Source: a virus
Reading direction: 5' to 3' (one strand)
DNA: 34,710 bases
IMG/VR virus record: IMGVR_UViG_3300010400_000037
Span: 1 to 34,710 of that record
In this document: positions 24,484 to 31,681 of the stretch, in pieces
Numbering within the stretch: position 1 is the first letter of the stretch
How the letters are laid out: every line of letters starts with the position of its first letter
The notes under the pieces: model-generated
What the model saw: only the letters and a program-made list of their open reading frames with translations
Told to the model about the DNA's origin: nothing
The model's database searches: none
Made by a program: the position numbers and the translations under genes

Positions 24484-24648
24484 TTAGACCCCTACGAATG
24501 AAATAGGAAATGGAACATTGCCCAATGGCAGCTTACGCCGTGGTCGAACCAGACGCTTGTGACCCAACAACTTAGCGAGCTGGCGCTTCAACGTGCGACG
24601 TCGACGCAATTCAGCTCGTGCTTTCTTTTTACCGAGTGGCAGTTTCAT
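24484..24648 (-). CDS. Very basic 54-residue protein
   Basis: An ATG at 24648 overlaps the preceding stop (ATGA) and opens a 54-residue frame, ending with TAA at 24484, seven bases before the next gene. It reads MKLPLGKKKARAELRRRRTL and continues with KRLVRPRRKLPLGNVPFPIS; more than a third of it is Lys or Arg. Such peptides often bind DNA or RNA, or are nucleoid- or virion-associated. The tight fit between neighbours, with no frame-breaking stop, supports it as a real gene despite its length. Confidence 0.6.
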   Translation of the reverse strand: MKLPLGKKKARAELRRRRTLKRQLAKLLGHKRLVRPRRKLPLGNVPFPISFVGV

Positions 24649-24971
24649 ACGGGGTCGTGGCGCTCGTAGCCCACGCCTCCCTTTTCGTTACATGACACTT
24701 CCACTCGCTCACTGCGTACTGCACTGTACGCCATCAGCATCAACTGATCTGATGCTATCTTGTTTGACTTATCGAAGCGCAACAAGCGACCATCCGCCAT
24801 CGTCATATATACAACGACAATCATGTTGCATTGTGTGACGACAACACTGGTCACCGGATGACCTTCGACCTTCGGGGCGTTGAGTTCGATGGGAACTTCT
24901 GCGGCAGCGCATTTTCCCATTACGAAACCAACAGCCACTGCTGTGAGTAACATGGATATTATATACTTCAC
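24645..24971 (-). CDS. Small secreted or periplasmic protein
   Basis: A 108-residue protein starting at GTG in a GTGA overlap with the large terminase stop; GGAAGGG is upstream. The N-terminus MKYIISMLLTAVAVGFVMG then KCAAAEV is a classic Sec signal with A-x-A at 22-24, so about 84 residues should be exported. The mature part has two Cys and beta-type segments (VTSVVVTQCNMIVVVYMTMA, SERVEVSCNEKGGVGYERH), perhaps a single disulfide-bonded domain. It could be a periplasmic superinfection or lysis accessory; no family recognised. Confidence 0.65.
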   Translation of the reverse strand: MKYIISMLLTAVAVGFVMGKCAAAEVPIELNAPKVEGHPVTSVVVTQCNMIVVVYMTMADGRLLRFDKSNKIASDQLMLMAYSAVRSERVEVSCNEKGGVGYERHDPV

Positions 24972-26392
24972 TGTTTTTGACCCTTCCCGTTTGACGGGCG
25001 TAGCATTTGGAATATAGCAGGCTGCGATATGCCTGTTTGTTTTTGCGTATGAATAGTCGTACTGCCCACCTTGTTGGGTATGGCAGCCAAGCGAGCTTGT
25101 TCTTCTTCGCGTTCTTTCTTCTTGTTGGCCAGGAATGCGAGTAATCCGCTTCCAGCTTGTTTTATCATCGGTGCGAGCGCGTAACGCATCGCATCCCAGA
25201 TGTGGTTATGTTTGTCTTCTACTTCGGCCTTGACATCTCCTGTTAATTTGTCTATCTTGAAACTGTACAGTCTGGCTTCCTCGGCCGCGTGGATGCACCG
25301 AGGATGTATGACGATCTGTTCAAACTGTCGTAAGAATGCGATTCCATCTTCGACGCTGCCATCCCACTTTTCGACGGCCACGATCTCAGGGTAACCGTGT
25401 CTCTGCATATAGGAGATGGTTTCGGGGCGTGCGCTGTCAGCACGAGTGCGATACTTACGGCTATTGGGCATAGCATTATCGAACAGATCAGTAGTCTTGT
25501 CGATATCGCATCCGACTGCGTATGCTTCGTACTCGATATACAGTCGGGTCCCATATATCCAACATCGAACGAGGGTGGTTGGATCCTTAGCGAATCCCCA
25601 GTCTGCTCCCTGATATGGGCCATCCCAATCTGCTGCAGGATCGAAAGCTTCGATGACATACTTGCCTCGCATTATCTGTGAGTCAGAGTTAGTACGGCAC
25701 TCGCCTTCCCAAACATGCTCATAAGCAGCGGCGTCTACACGCGCCAAGTAGTCCTTTTCCTTGCGTAGCTCTTCGGGGAACCAGGGATTGTCACGCCAGG
25801 ACATCTTAATGATGTGGGCGTCATCACCTAACTCCTTGATGTTCTTAACGAAGCGCTTGTAGGTTGGATCGTCTTCAGCATCGGGATTGAACGTTATCCA
25901 TATTTCAGACCCTGGCTTACGCAGTGTTGGTATCAGCACTTCCCAGCTACGGTCGCTGACCTTTTCTGCTTCTTCAACCCAAGCTATATCGATGCCCTCC
26001 ATGGACTTGATCTTCGTTACATTGTTATGCAGTCCCTCGAAAACAAACTCGCTTCCCCAAAGCGTCTTAATAGATCTGTCTGTTATGTCAAAGTACGAAC
26101 GAAACCCCATCAGCTCTATCTGCGACTCTAACAGATGATGAACTGACTCTTTAATGGAGTTCTGAAACTCACGGCAACATAACACACGGATCTGCTCTGA
26201 CTTAGGACGACCAACGAGTTGGATCATCTTAATGATCAAAGCACGAGCAAAGTTCCAACTCTTGGCGCTACCTCTTCCTCCATATGCGCCCTTGTAGCGC
26301 TTGGGCTTAAATAGATACTTCAGCTTCGGCGGAAAACGAACTACTGTGGGCGCAGTAGCGCGTGGAGCCCATTGTACATCCTCTGTACTCAC
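24968..26392 (-). CDS. terL: Terminase large subunit (PBSX/Terminase_3 type)
   Basis: A 474-residue packaging motor starting at GTG, with GGAG upstream. The ATPase half has Walker A GGRGSAKSW at 38-46 (Lys44), Walker B DIAWVEEAE at 135-143 and coupling motif WITFNPD at 165-171. The RNase-H-like nuclease half shows Asp264 in GADWGFAKDPT, Asp319 in ADSARPETI and Asp400 in HIWDAMRYAL, the metal-binding triad. It pumps DNA through the portal and cuts it. Its closest relatives are in the PBSX/SPP1 (Terminase_3) group, which often package by headful, though this cannot be told here. Confidence 0.96.
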   Translation of the reverse strand: MSTEDVQWAPRATAPTVVRFPPKLKYLFKPKRYKGAYGGRGSAKSWNFARALIIKMIQLVGRPKSEQIRVLCCREFQNSIKESVHHLLESQIELMGFRSYFDITDRSIKTLWGSEFVFEGLHNNVTKIKSMEGIDIAWVEEAEKVSDRSWEVLIPTLRKPGSEIWITFNPDAEDDPTYKRFVKNIKELGDDAHIIKMSWRDNPWFPEELRKEKDYLARVDAAAYEHVWEGECRTNSDSQIMRGKYVIEAFDPAADWDGPYQGADWGFAKDPTTLVRCWIYGTRLYIEYEAYAVGCDIDKTTDLFDNAMPNSRKYRTRADSARPETISYMQRHGYPEIVAVEKWDGSVEDGIAFLRQFEQIVIHPRCIHAAEEARLYSFKIDKLTGDVKAEVEDKHNHIWDAMRYALAPMIKQAGSGLLAFLANKKKEREEEQARLAAIPNKVGSTTIHTQKQTGISQPAIFQMLRPSNGKGQKQ

Positions 26393-26394
26393 AG

Positions 26395-26946
26395 TCAGTG
26401 TTGCTCCAGCAGTTTGCCTATGTCTTCTGAGTCATCATCTTCCGTACCAAACGCTACTATGACGTTGGGCGCCTGGATGGGATTACCATTAGGATCGGCT
26501 AGATTAACCTGGGATGCCCAACGACCACGAGTCTTCAATGCGAATATAGTGGCAGATATATTGCCACGCTTTATATGCTCAGTCAGTTTATCCGCGCACC
26601 ACGTCACATATAATTCAGTACCGATGTGCAATTCCATTGCGAAATACTTACGTAATGTTTCCGGCTTGATAGAGTTACCGTATCTAGACTCTATTAGACT
26701 ACAGATCTGATCAACTGTCATTCCATATGCAACGAGCTTACGAACAAAGTCTCTATCCCCCTTCGTTGGTTCGTATGGCGGGCGACCCGGTCCACGCTCT
26801 ATTTCAAATCCTGACGTGTGAGGGGCTTTACGTGCGGCTTTGGGCAGTGTGTTACGTGGACCTTTGCGCGTACCGTTATTCTTTGCCTTTACTCCTGTGT
26901 AGTTTTTGCTCGGGGTTCGTTGGCCCTTCTTATGGAACTTGGGCAT
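26395..26946 (-). CDS. Terminase small subunit
   Basis: A 183-residue protein just before the large subunit. The first 60 residues are basic and Lys/Arg/Asn-rich (KKGQRTPSKNYTGVKAKNNG). Residues 70-105 contain a helix-turn-helix, MTVDQICSLIESRYG then IKPETLRKYFAMELHIGTE, the usual small-terminase DNA-recognition domain. A helical oligomerisation part follows (CADKLTEHIKRGNISATIFA) and an acidic tail (GTEDDDSEDIGKLLEQH), which commonly contacts the large subunit. The order small-then-large terminase in the same direction is standard. Confidence 0.9.
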   Translation of the reverse strand: MPKFHKKGQRTPSKNYTGVKAKNNGTRKGPRNTLPKAARKAPHTSGFEIERGPGRPPYEPTKGDRDFVRKLVAYGMTVDQICSLIESRYGNSIKPETLRKYFAMELHIGTELYVTWCADKLTEHIKRGNISATIFALKTRGRWASQVNLADPNGNPIQAPNVIVAFGTEDDDSEDIGKLLEQH

Positions 26947-27376
26947 GTACTCTAAACTCCGTTGCTAATTCTGGCTCACTGATGGGCAATGCGGGCAACA
27001 AGCGCTCTCCTCTATACCATTCACTCAGTGCTCGACGCGAATAGTGATTTCTGCGCAATAGCCCGCGAGGCTCACACTCTGAACAAACAACCAGGAAATC
27101 ATCGAACGGACAACCGTGAAACGCAACCCTATGAATGGTCCATGCTCCACAGCCTATGCACTTCTGTTTCTCATCTGGCTTATCGATGTAAGTTAGTTCG
27201 GCCTTGGCACAGAAGTCAGAAGCATGGTGTAGAACAGCTCGCAATTGAGTGCGGTGTCCTTCACACTTACCCTCTATACACGGAGCAACCGCATGCATTT
27301 CCTTAGTACTCGTTATGTTGGTCTCAGCCCATCTCCATACACCACGAATCAAACTCGGATATTGAAACTTTGTCAT
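26930..27376 (-). CDS. Cys-cluster zinc protein leading the late operon, unknown
   Basis: I start at the ATG at 27376 (148 residues) with GGGGG nine bases upstream; an in-frame GTG five codons earlier is less likely. It is the first gene of the leftward block. The core CIGCGAWTIHRVAFHGCPFD followed by CSECEPRGLLRRNHYSRRAL gives CxxC and CxxC pairs that should bind zinc. An earlier CIEGKCEGH may form another site. It does not follow the HNH nuclease order, so that reading is not supported. It could regulate late transcription or assist packaging. Confidence 0.6.
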   Translation of the reverse strand: MTKFQYPSLIRGVWRWAETNITSTKEMHAVAPCIEGKCEGHRTQLRAVLHHASDFCAKAELTYIDKPDEKQKCIGCGAWTIHRVAFHGCPFDDFLVVCSECEPRGLLRRNHYSRRALSEWYRGERLLPALPISEPELATEFRVHAQVP

Positions 27377-27478
27377 GATTTGACCCCCCACAGTATCCAG
27401 CTTGTAGGCACGCCATAATGATATAAGTATGGAGTTTTTCGCCTCTACGGATTCTATCTATCAAAGAATCTTCACACC

Positions 27479-27496
27479 AACATAACGAGTTATGTT
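27479..27496. promoter_or_regulatory. Operator-like dyad AACATAAC-GA-GTTATGTT
   Basis: An 8-bp perfect inverted repeat with a 2-base spacer between the leftward terminase gene and the SOS box. The spacing and length fit a dimeric helix-turn-helix repressor site. No repressor gene is seen in the window. Confidence 0.5.
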
Positions 27497-27504
27497 AGCA
27501 CCAC

Positions 27505-27524
27505 TACTGTAAATGAATACAGTA
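27505..27524. promoter_or_regulatory. LexA (SOS) box
   Basis: The 20-mer TACTGTAAATGAATACAGTA has both half sites TACTG and CAGTA intact, with CTGT-N8-ACAG, the E. coli-type LexA consensus. The chance of such a match in a given 800-bp region is low. It lies 9 bases before the first iteron and would place the control region under host DNA-damage control. Confidence 0.75.
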
Positions 27525-27533
27525 CCAAAATTT

Positions 27534-27726
27534 ATGCGCCCAGGGCATGCGCCAATTGGCGCATAGGTTTTTTATGCGCCAATGCGCCAATGCGCTCATC
27601 TCTTTTTCCAAATTAAAACCTGTAGCAGATAGCCTACAAATCAACAAAATGCGCCGATTTCCGCAGCATATAGGCGCATAAAATAATCCTTAAATCTCCT
27701 GGAATGCGCCCATGCGCTAATGCGCC
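27534..27726. repeat. ATGCGCC iteron cluster, putative replication origin
   Basis: Nine exact ATGCGCC copies: 27534, 27547, 27574, 27582, 27649, 27704 and 27720 on the plus strand, and 27558-27564 and 27673-27679 reversed. Two further ATGCGC copies (27590, 27712) complete two triplets at 8-bp spacing: 27574/27582/27590 and 27704/27712/27720. Positions 27547-27564 form an 18-bp perfect palindrome. The triplets flank an AT-rich segment (27596-27648 and 27680-27703). This looks like an iteron-type origin or a cooperative operator. Confidence 0.75.
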
Positions 27727-27830
27727 GTTAAACCCTTTAATACACATGTGCGCCTACATACACACGGAGGCACGCCCCTTATGCGAGATCTAGCTCATAT
27801 ATACCTGAAGTCTTAAGCCGGGGTGAAGGG

Positions 27831-27866
27831 GTGTTGGTTTTGGTGTTGGTTTTGGTGTTGGTTTGC
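27831..27866 (+). repeat. Tandem 12-bp repeat GTGTTGGTTTTG, three copies
   Basis: Two exact copies and a third ending in GC follow head to tail. They abut the -35 hexamer of the rightward promoter candidate. The strand is G/T only (purine-poor on the other strand), so it could unwind easily or bind a single-strand protein. It may also be simple slippage. Confidence 0.75.
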
Positions 27867-27891
27867 AATGGAAGCTAGGCTGTGGCATAAT
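27863..27891 (+). promoter_or_regulatory. Sigma-70-like promoter for the rightward genes
   Basis: TTGCAA (27863-27868), a 17-base spacer and CATAAT (27886-27891) match 4/6 and 5/6 of the consensus. Transcription would start near 27898, giving a leader of about 315 bases before the primase-helicase gene. It is the best rightward promoter I can see in the gap. Confidence 0.5.
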
Positions 27892-28212
27892 GCGCAGCAA
27901 GCTACGGTACCCAAGTGGCCAAGCCAGCCCAGCCAGGGCAGGCAGGGCCAGCCCAAGCAGCAGCGTGTTCAGGTTCCAAGTGTTGCGCTGTTACGAGTGT
28001 TGGGATGCAAACACCACACGTGGAACGCGGCGAGAGTTTGTTATGTTGGTTGCAATCGCACGTGACCAACACACCGAGCCCTCACGAGTGAGCCGACTGG
28101 CGGCTGTGTATCACCACACTCGCCTGTCGCTCGACATGGCGTTCGTTTGCCTGGGTATCCGTAGCTGGATCTAGGGACGTCGTCAGTCGGTTCACTTGTG
28201 GGGGCTTTTTTG

Positions 28213-30228
28213 ATGCCTAAGAATGATGAGGCTGCGCTGTTAGCAGCAGCGCAAGCAGATCTTGAGCGTTCCGGACTGGACAAAAGTGACTTCAAAAGAC
28301 TGAAGCTGGAGGTACTAACTCGCGACGAAACCGAGTATTTTGTAGGGGAAGCACGCAGTAGTTACAAGATCCCGTACTTTGATATAGCTGGCAAACAGAT
28401 AACCTATGCACGTGTTAGGTTCCTGGAAAATGGCAAAAAGAAGTTCGCCAGTGTAGAAGGGGCGCAAAGATATAGCCAGCCGGCCAATAGCGCACCACAC
28501 GTATATCTACCGCCGTACATTAACTGGCGCACCGTAGCCAAGGATACTACTCAAACCATTGTTATAACCGAGGGCGAAAAGAAAGCAGCGATTGCCTGTA
28601 AGCTCGGCATTCCTTGCATCGCTCTCGGTGGTGTGTGGTCATTCAAGAGTGACAAACGAGATTGGGATCTGCTCCCAGAGTTGCAGGAAATCGACTGGAA
28701 GGACCGGGCCGTGGAAATATGCTATGACAGCGATGTTATGCATAAGGCCCAAGTTAGAATGGCTCTGTCCGCCCTGGCGCAGGAACTTTCCCAAAAGAAA
28801 GCCCCGGGCTCTATTCACTTTGTTTTCTTAGACGCTGAAACTATTAATGATGGCAAAGTGGCCTTGGATGACTACTTGGTTGCCCACGGCGTTGATGGAT
28901 ATAACACACTCCCAAGATCTGAGTACAAAGGCACCGCACGCATACAGGATCTAAATACGAAAGTGTGCTATGTGCTGGCCGAAGAAAAGTATTTCTCCAT
29001 GATCAGTAATAAGTTCTTTCGTAACTTTAGTCATGTGCGAGAGGCCTTCATGCATATGGGGAGTGAAGTTATAGATGGCAAGCGCACCAAGTTGGCCATC
29101 GATCTATGGGGAGAGAACGCCAATAGACGCACCGTGGTGAACGTACAGTACATCCCTGGCGAGCCGGAGATGACCGAAGACAACATTCTCAATATCTGGC
29201 GCCCTTCCAACACTCAGCCCACTAAGAAAAAGCCCTCTAAATGGTTGGAGCTTGTTAACTACATAATGCGTGCGGCACAAAACGCCAAGTGGTTTCTGCA
29301 GTGGCTGGCATACCCTGTGCAGTTCCCAGGCACCAAGCTTCTATCCTCTGTATTCGTACATGGTAAGCAACAAGGTGTCGGTAAAACACTCATCGTTGAT
29401 CCTGTGATGGAGTTTGTTTATGGTAAAGACAACTTTTATCGGCTGGACAATGACGCGCTTCAATCCCAGTTCAACTCATACACCGCGAGACGTCAGTTTG
29501 TGGTTACCAACGAAATCTATCTTTCCAGTTATAAAGATCGTCGCGCAGCAATGGGGCGACTCAAGGATATGATAACCCGTGAAAAGGTTGAGATGCGCGA
29601 GCTATATCAGCCTCGTGTGCGCGTAACGGACTATTGCAACTATTATCTTACATCTCAACATGCTGATGCGCTGGAACTGGAAAAGAACGACCGTCGATTC
29701 TTCGTCATAGAAGCCCCAGAAGAACGTTTGTCGCAAAGCACTTACGATGAGTTTGATAAATGGATACGTGGGGAAGGTGCCGGCGCCGTACTTCACTATC
29801 TACAGAATATCGATCTGAAAGACTTCAATCCTAAGGCTGCGGCACCTAACACGGAATATAAGGATCAGGTCATCGACGTATCGATGAATCACTTCGAAAG
29901 CTTTGTGGAAGATTTGGTTAACGACCCCAAGGATATGTTTACAGCTAATGGCGTGACAAGTGAGTGGCAGCTACGTAAAGCCGAAGACTTGCTGCGCACT
30001 TTCCAGAAGCGTCACCCAGATATTCGCTGGCCCATCACAACTAACAAGTTCGCGAGATATCTTACCGATGCCCGTATACAGAAGCGTAAGGTTCGCCTAT
30101 CACAGGATAGCCCACAGATCACTTTGTATGCTGTGTTGGATACAGAGCAGTGGACCGGTAAGACTAACAAGGATTGGGCGGAGCATTACAAGCAGTTCAG
30201 CACTAAGTTTGGAGGAAAAGGGAAATGA
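28213..30228 (+). CDS. TOPRIM primase (DUF3854) - SF3 helicase (DUF5906) fusion
   Basis: I start at the ATG at 28213 (671 residues) with GGGGG ten bases before; an in-frame GTG five codons earlier overlaps it. Residues about 100-235 resemble the DUF3854 TOPRIM-like domain: VITEGEKKAAIACKLGIPCI (Glu120), LGGVWSFKS and EICYDSDV (Asp172 and Asp174 as metal ligands). Residues about 330-530 are an SF3-type helicase with Walker A HGKQQGVGKT (384-392), Walker B-like FVVTNEIY (428-436), the strand NYYLTSQHAD and arginine finger candidates in NDRRFFVIE. Primase and helicase in one chain would unwind and prime at the phage origin; the iterons next door are the likely target. Confidence 0.9.
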   Translation: MPKNDEAALLAAAQADLERSGLDKSDFKRLKLEVLTRDETEYFVGEARSSYKIPYFDIAGKQITYARVRFLENGKKKFASVEGAQRYSQPANSAPHVYLPPYINWRTVAKDTTQTIVITEGEKKAAIACKLGIPCIALGGVWSFKSDKRDWDLLPELQEIDWKDRAVEICYDSDVMHKAQVRMALSALAQELSQKKAPGSIHFVFLDAETINDGKVALDDYLVAHGVDGYNTLPRSEYKGTARIQDLNTKVCYVLAEEKYFSMISNKFFRNFSHVREAFMHMGSEVIDGKRTKLAIDLWGENANRRTVVNVQYIPGEPEMTEDNILNIWRPSNTQPTKKKPSKWLELVNYIMRAAQNAKWFLQWLAYPVQFPGTKLLSSVFVHGKQQGVGKTLIVDPVMEFVYGKDNFYRLDNDALQSQFNSYTARRQFVVTNEIYLSSYKDRRAAMGRLKDMITREKVEMRELYQPRVRVTDYCNYYLTSQHADALELEKNDRRFFVIEAPEERLSQSTYDEFDKWIRGEGAGAVLHYLQNIDLKDFNPKAAAPNTEYKDQVIDVSMNHFESFVEDLVNDPKDMFTANGVTSEWQLRKAEDLLRTFQKRHPDIRWPITTNKFARYLTDARIQKRKVRLSQDSPQITLYAVLDTEQWTGKTNKDWAEHYKQFSTKFGGKGK

Positions 30229-30380
30229 CCCTAACCGCATGGCGTAAAGCAGTGTTTCACACTTGCGCGTGTCAGCATTGCGAAGCACCGAAAGACAGCC
30301 CCTGCGTAGGCAAACGCGGTCAACCGCGTAGGAGTCCGCACATGTACAGAGTTAGGAGATATCAAAGTGTCCGACGATGA
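30225..30380 (+). CDS. Mini zinc-binding protein (51 residues)
   Basis: ATG at 30225 overlaps the primase stop (ATGA), with GGAGG ten bases before. The frame reads MTLTAWRKAVFHTCACQHCE then APKDSPCVGKRGQPRRSPH and MYRVRRY. The pattern C-x2-C-x2-P-x3-PC ... G-x-P-R-x-SPH-x-x-R is the plan of a small family of zinc fingers common in phages and actinobacteria. The Cys/His set (Cys16, Cys19, Cys27, His39) could hold one zinc ion. It may aid replication as a nucleic-acid binder. Overlaps the next gene by 14 bases. Confidence 0.65.
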   Translation: MTLTAWRKAVFHTCACQHCEAPKDSPCVGKRGQPRRSPHMYRVRRYQSVRR

Positions 30381-30576
30381 GCGTAGAACAGTTCTGCTGC
30401 AACAGTACGCAGCCCTGGCTGTGATTGCATCTAGCAGCATCAGTGTTGGATATCACAGCATGCTTGGGTATGAGCGCGTCGATAAGATAAATGCTGCTAT
30501 TAAGGAAGAAATGCGCGCACTGGCTGATAGGTTGTGGCCAAGTGTTGCTACAGATCGCAAGAAAAACGTGTGCTGA
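30367..30576 (+). CDS. Small helical protein, unknown
   Basis: A 69-residue protein starting at GTG with AGGAG upstream. Opens MSDDERRTVLLQQYAALAVI; Ala-rich and amphipathic helices (RVDKINAAIKEEMRALADRL) follow. It ends with KKNVC. Nothing identifies a family. Position in the early operon suggests a replication or host-takeover accessory. Confidence 0.6.
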   Translation: MSDDERRTVLLQQYAALAVIASSSISVGYHSMLGYERVDKINAAIKEEMRALADRLWPSVATDRKKNVC

Positions 30577-30598
30577 ATATCGTCGCCCACCGACTATA

Positions 30599-30667
30599 AT
30601 GGGAGGTCCATGTTTAAGTTGCGGGTATTCTCAATCGGAACACGAATGGGAGTCTCATAGAGTATGA
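30599..30667 (+). CDS. Possible 22-residue zinc micro-protein
   Basis: ATG at 30599 opens MGGPCLSCGYSQSEHEWESH then RV and ends with a TGA sharing the ATG of the next gene (ATGA). The C-x2-C-x7-H-x5-H spacing is a complete zinc-finger set in 22 residues, and the plan GPC-x-x-CG-x-S-x-x-EHE-x-x-x-HR recalls tiny phage zinc proteins. Weak ribosome site; a coupled stop/start supports it. It fills an otherwise empty 87-base gap. Confidence 0.4.
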   Translation: MGGPCLSCGYSQSEHEWESHRV

Positions 30668-30885
30668 GCAACGACACGTCAGAGCATGACCCATTTACTA
30701 TGTGGCGCAATGGGGACATTGTACCGTACCATCTTCAATCGCATGTTTCGTATCGGCCAGAGGACGCCGTCCAACACGAAAAACTGTTGGCCAAACGCGC
30801 AGAGTTAACTCGCAACGCGCCAGATTATCGCAAGCGTGGAACGCAACGTAGCTGGCATACGCCAGATGAGGAGCAAAAGAAATGA
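30664..30885 (+). CDS. Small hydrophilic protein, unknown
   Basis: A 73-residue protein with GGGAG upstream, coupled by ATGA to the next gene. Contains WRNGDIVPYHLQSHVSYRPE and a basic C-terminus (KRGTQRSWHTPDEEQKK). It is rich in His, Arg and Asp and has no hydrophobic core pattern, so it may fold only with a partner. Confidence 0.6.
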   Translation: MSNDTSEHDPFTMWRNGDIVPYHLQSHVSYRPEDAVQHEKLLAKRAELTRNAPDYRKRGTQRSWHTPDEEQKK

Positions 30886-31217
30886 GCGACTGTCCAGGAT
30901 TTGTAGATCCACAACTTAATACTTTGTTAGATCCGTTATCCCCATTCGAAAATGCAGAAGCGAAACATGCAGAACTGGAACGTGCGCAAGCGTTGCGTAA
31001 CGAGCATGAGTCTGGTGGTGTCGACGAGTCCGCTGAATTTAATTCCATGTTGAAGATCTCGGATGACGAGCACGTCGAACGTCTTGCCATCGAACTGATG
31101 AAGTCTAGCCGCATGAGTACTCATCAACTCATAACGGCTGCAGCGCATGACCGTGAAGCGTTCATACGGGAGCATCTGGCACTGGCCAAGCAGATCGTAA
31201 AGATCAACCGCGAGTAA
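30882..31217 (+). CDS. Acidic helical protein, unknown
   Basis: A 111-residue protein with GAGGAG eight bases before its ATG. N-terminal FVDPQLNTLLDPLSPFENAE is followed by a long charged helix (AKHAELERAQALRNEHESGG) and a second helical region (LAIELMKSSRMSTHQLITAA). No motif stands out. Probably a soluble accessory of replication or takeover. Confidence 0.6.
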   Translation: MSDCPGFVDPQLNTLLDPLSPFENAEAKHAELERAQALRNEHESGGVDESAEFNSMLKISDDEHVERLAIELMKSSRMSTHQLITAAAHDREAFIREHLALAKQIVKINRE

Positions 31218-31224
31218 CTGTTCA

Positions 31225-31677
31225 ATGCGCACATTGATAGATACTGCGAACGAGTTATTTCCACGTGTTGGATACGTACGGGATCAGATTGCGCGCAGTC
31301 CAGTCACAGATGCTCAGTGCTGGGTCATAAACCATATGGAAGCCGTTGGTATGGAAACCAGGATGCGCAGTGGCCAAGTAAAAATATATAGAGTTGAATC
31401 CAAAGACTCGAAATTGCTGATGCATTTTACAGTGCGAACATTGGGCGAAATATGTCGGTGGAACCCAGCCCCGCTCATATTGACACGTGATCAACGGTTG
31501 CGTATAGAGGTAGACTTCGATACGTCTTTATACGTGTATGGTGCTCTTAGCGCCCACGATAATTCGGACACGTGCGTGCATGTGAATATAGTCGATAATC
31601 AAATGACGATAACTCACACAACATTGAAACCGTATGCTCAAATTTATAAGATCCCATTGGATGTTATAAGGAAATAG
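31225..31677 (+). CDS. Unknown alpha/beta protein
   Basis: A 150-residue protein beginning MRTLIDTANELFPRVGYVRD. Residues 45-150 are strand-rich (RSGQVKIYRVESKDSKLLMH, LRIEVDFDTSLYVYGALSAH, TCVHVNIVDNQMTITHTTLK), suggesting a beta sheet with one or two helices. No family recognised. Its ribosome site is poor, so coupling to the previous gene is likely. Confidence 0.55.
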   Translation: MRTLIDTANELFPRVGYVRDQIARSPVTDAQCWVINHMEAVGMETRMRSGQVKIYRVESKDSKLLMHFTVRTLGEICRWNPAPLILTRDQRLRIEVDFDTSLYVYGALSAHDNSDTCVHVNIVDNQMTITHTTLKPYAQIYKIPLDVIRK

Positions 31678-31681
31678 GAGG

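Larger units (their letters stand above)
27377..28212. other. Divergent intergenic control region
   Basis: About 836 bases separate the leftward structural block from the rightward replication genes. It contains a dyad, a LexA-like box, an iteron cluster, AT-rich segments, a tandem 12-mer, a sigma-70-like promoter and a G/C-rich low-complexity stretch (27910-27960). Open frames at 27823-28065 and 27863-28174 have repetitive sequence and non-ATG starts and are not accepted. This arrangement is what one expects for an origin plus early promoters. Confidence 0.8.

Noticed and set aside
26930-27376. HNH endonuclease reading of the Cys-cluster protein near the terminase
   Set aside because: CxxC pairs are present, but the HH and N positions of an HNH motif do not fall in order.
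27823-28065. 80-residue plus frame starting MKGCWFWCWF
   Set aside because: Begins at GTG inside the 12-bp tandem repeat and reads low-complexity DNA; no ribosome site and repetitive composition.
27863-28174. 103-residue plus frame
   Set aside because: TTG start on top of the promoter candidate and a repetitive middle; no family pattern.
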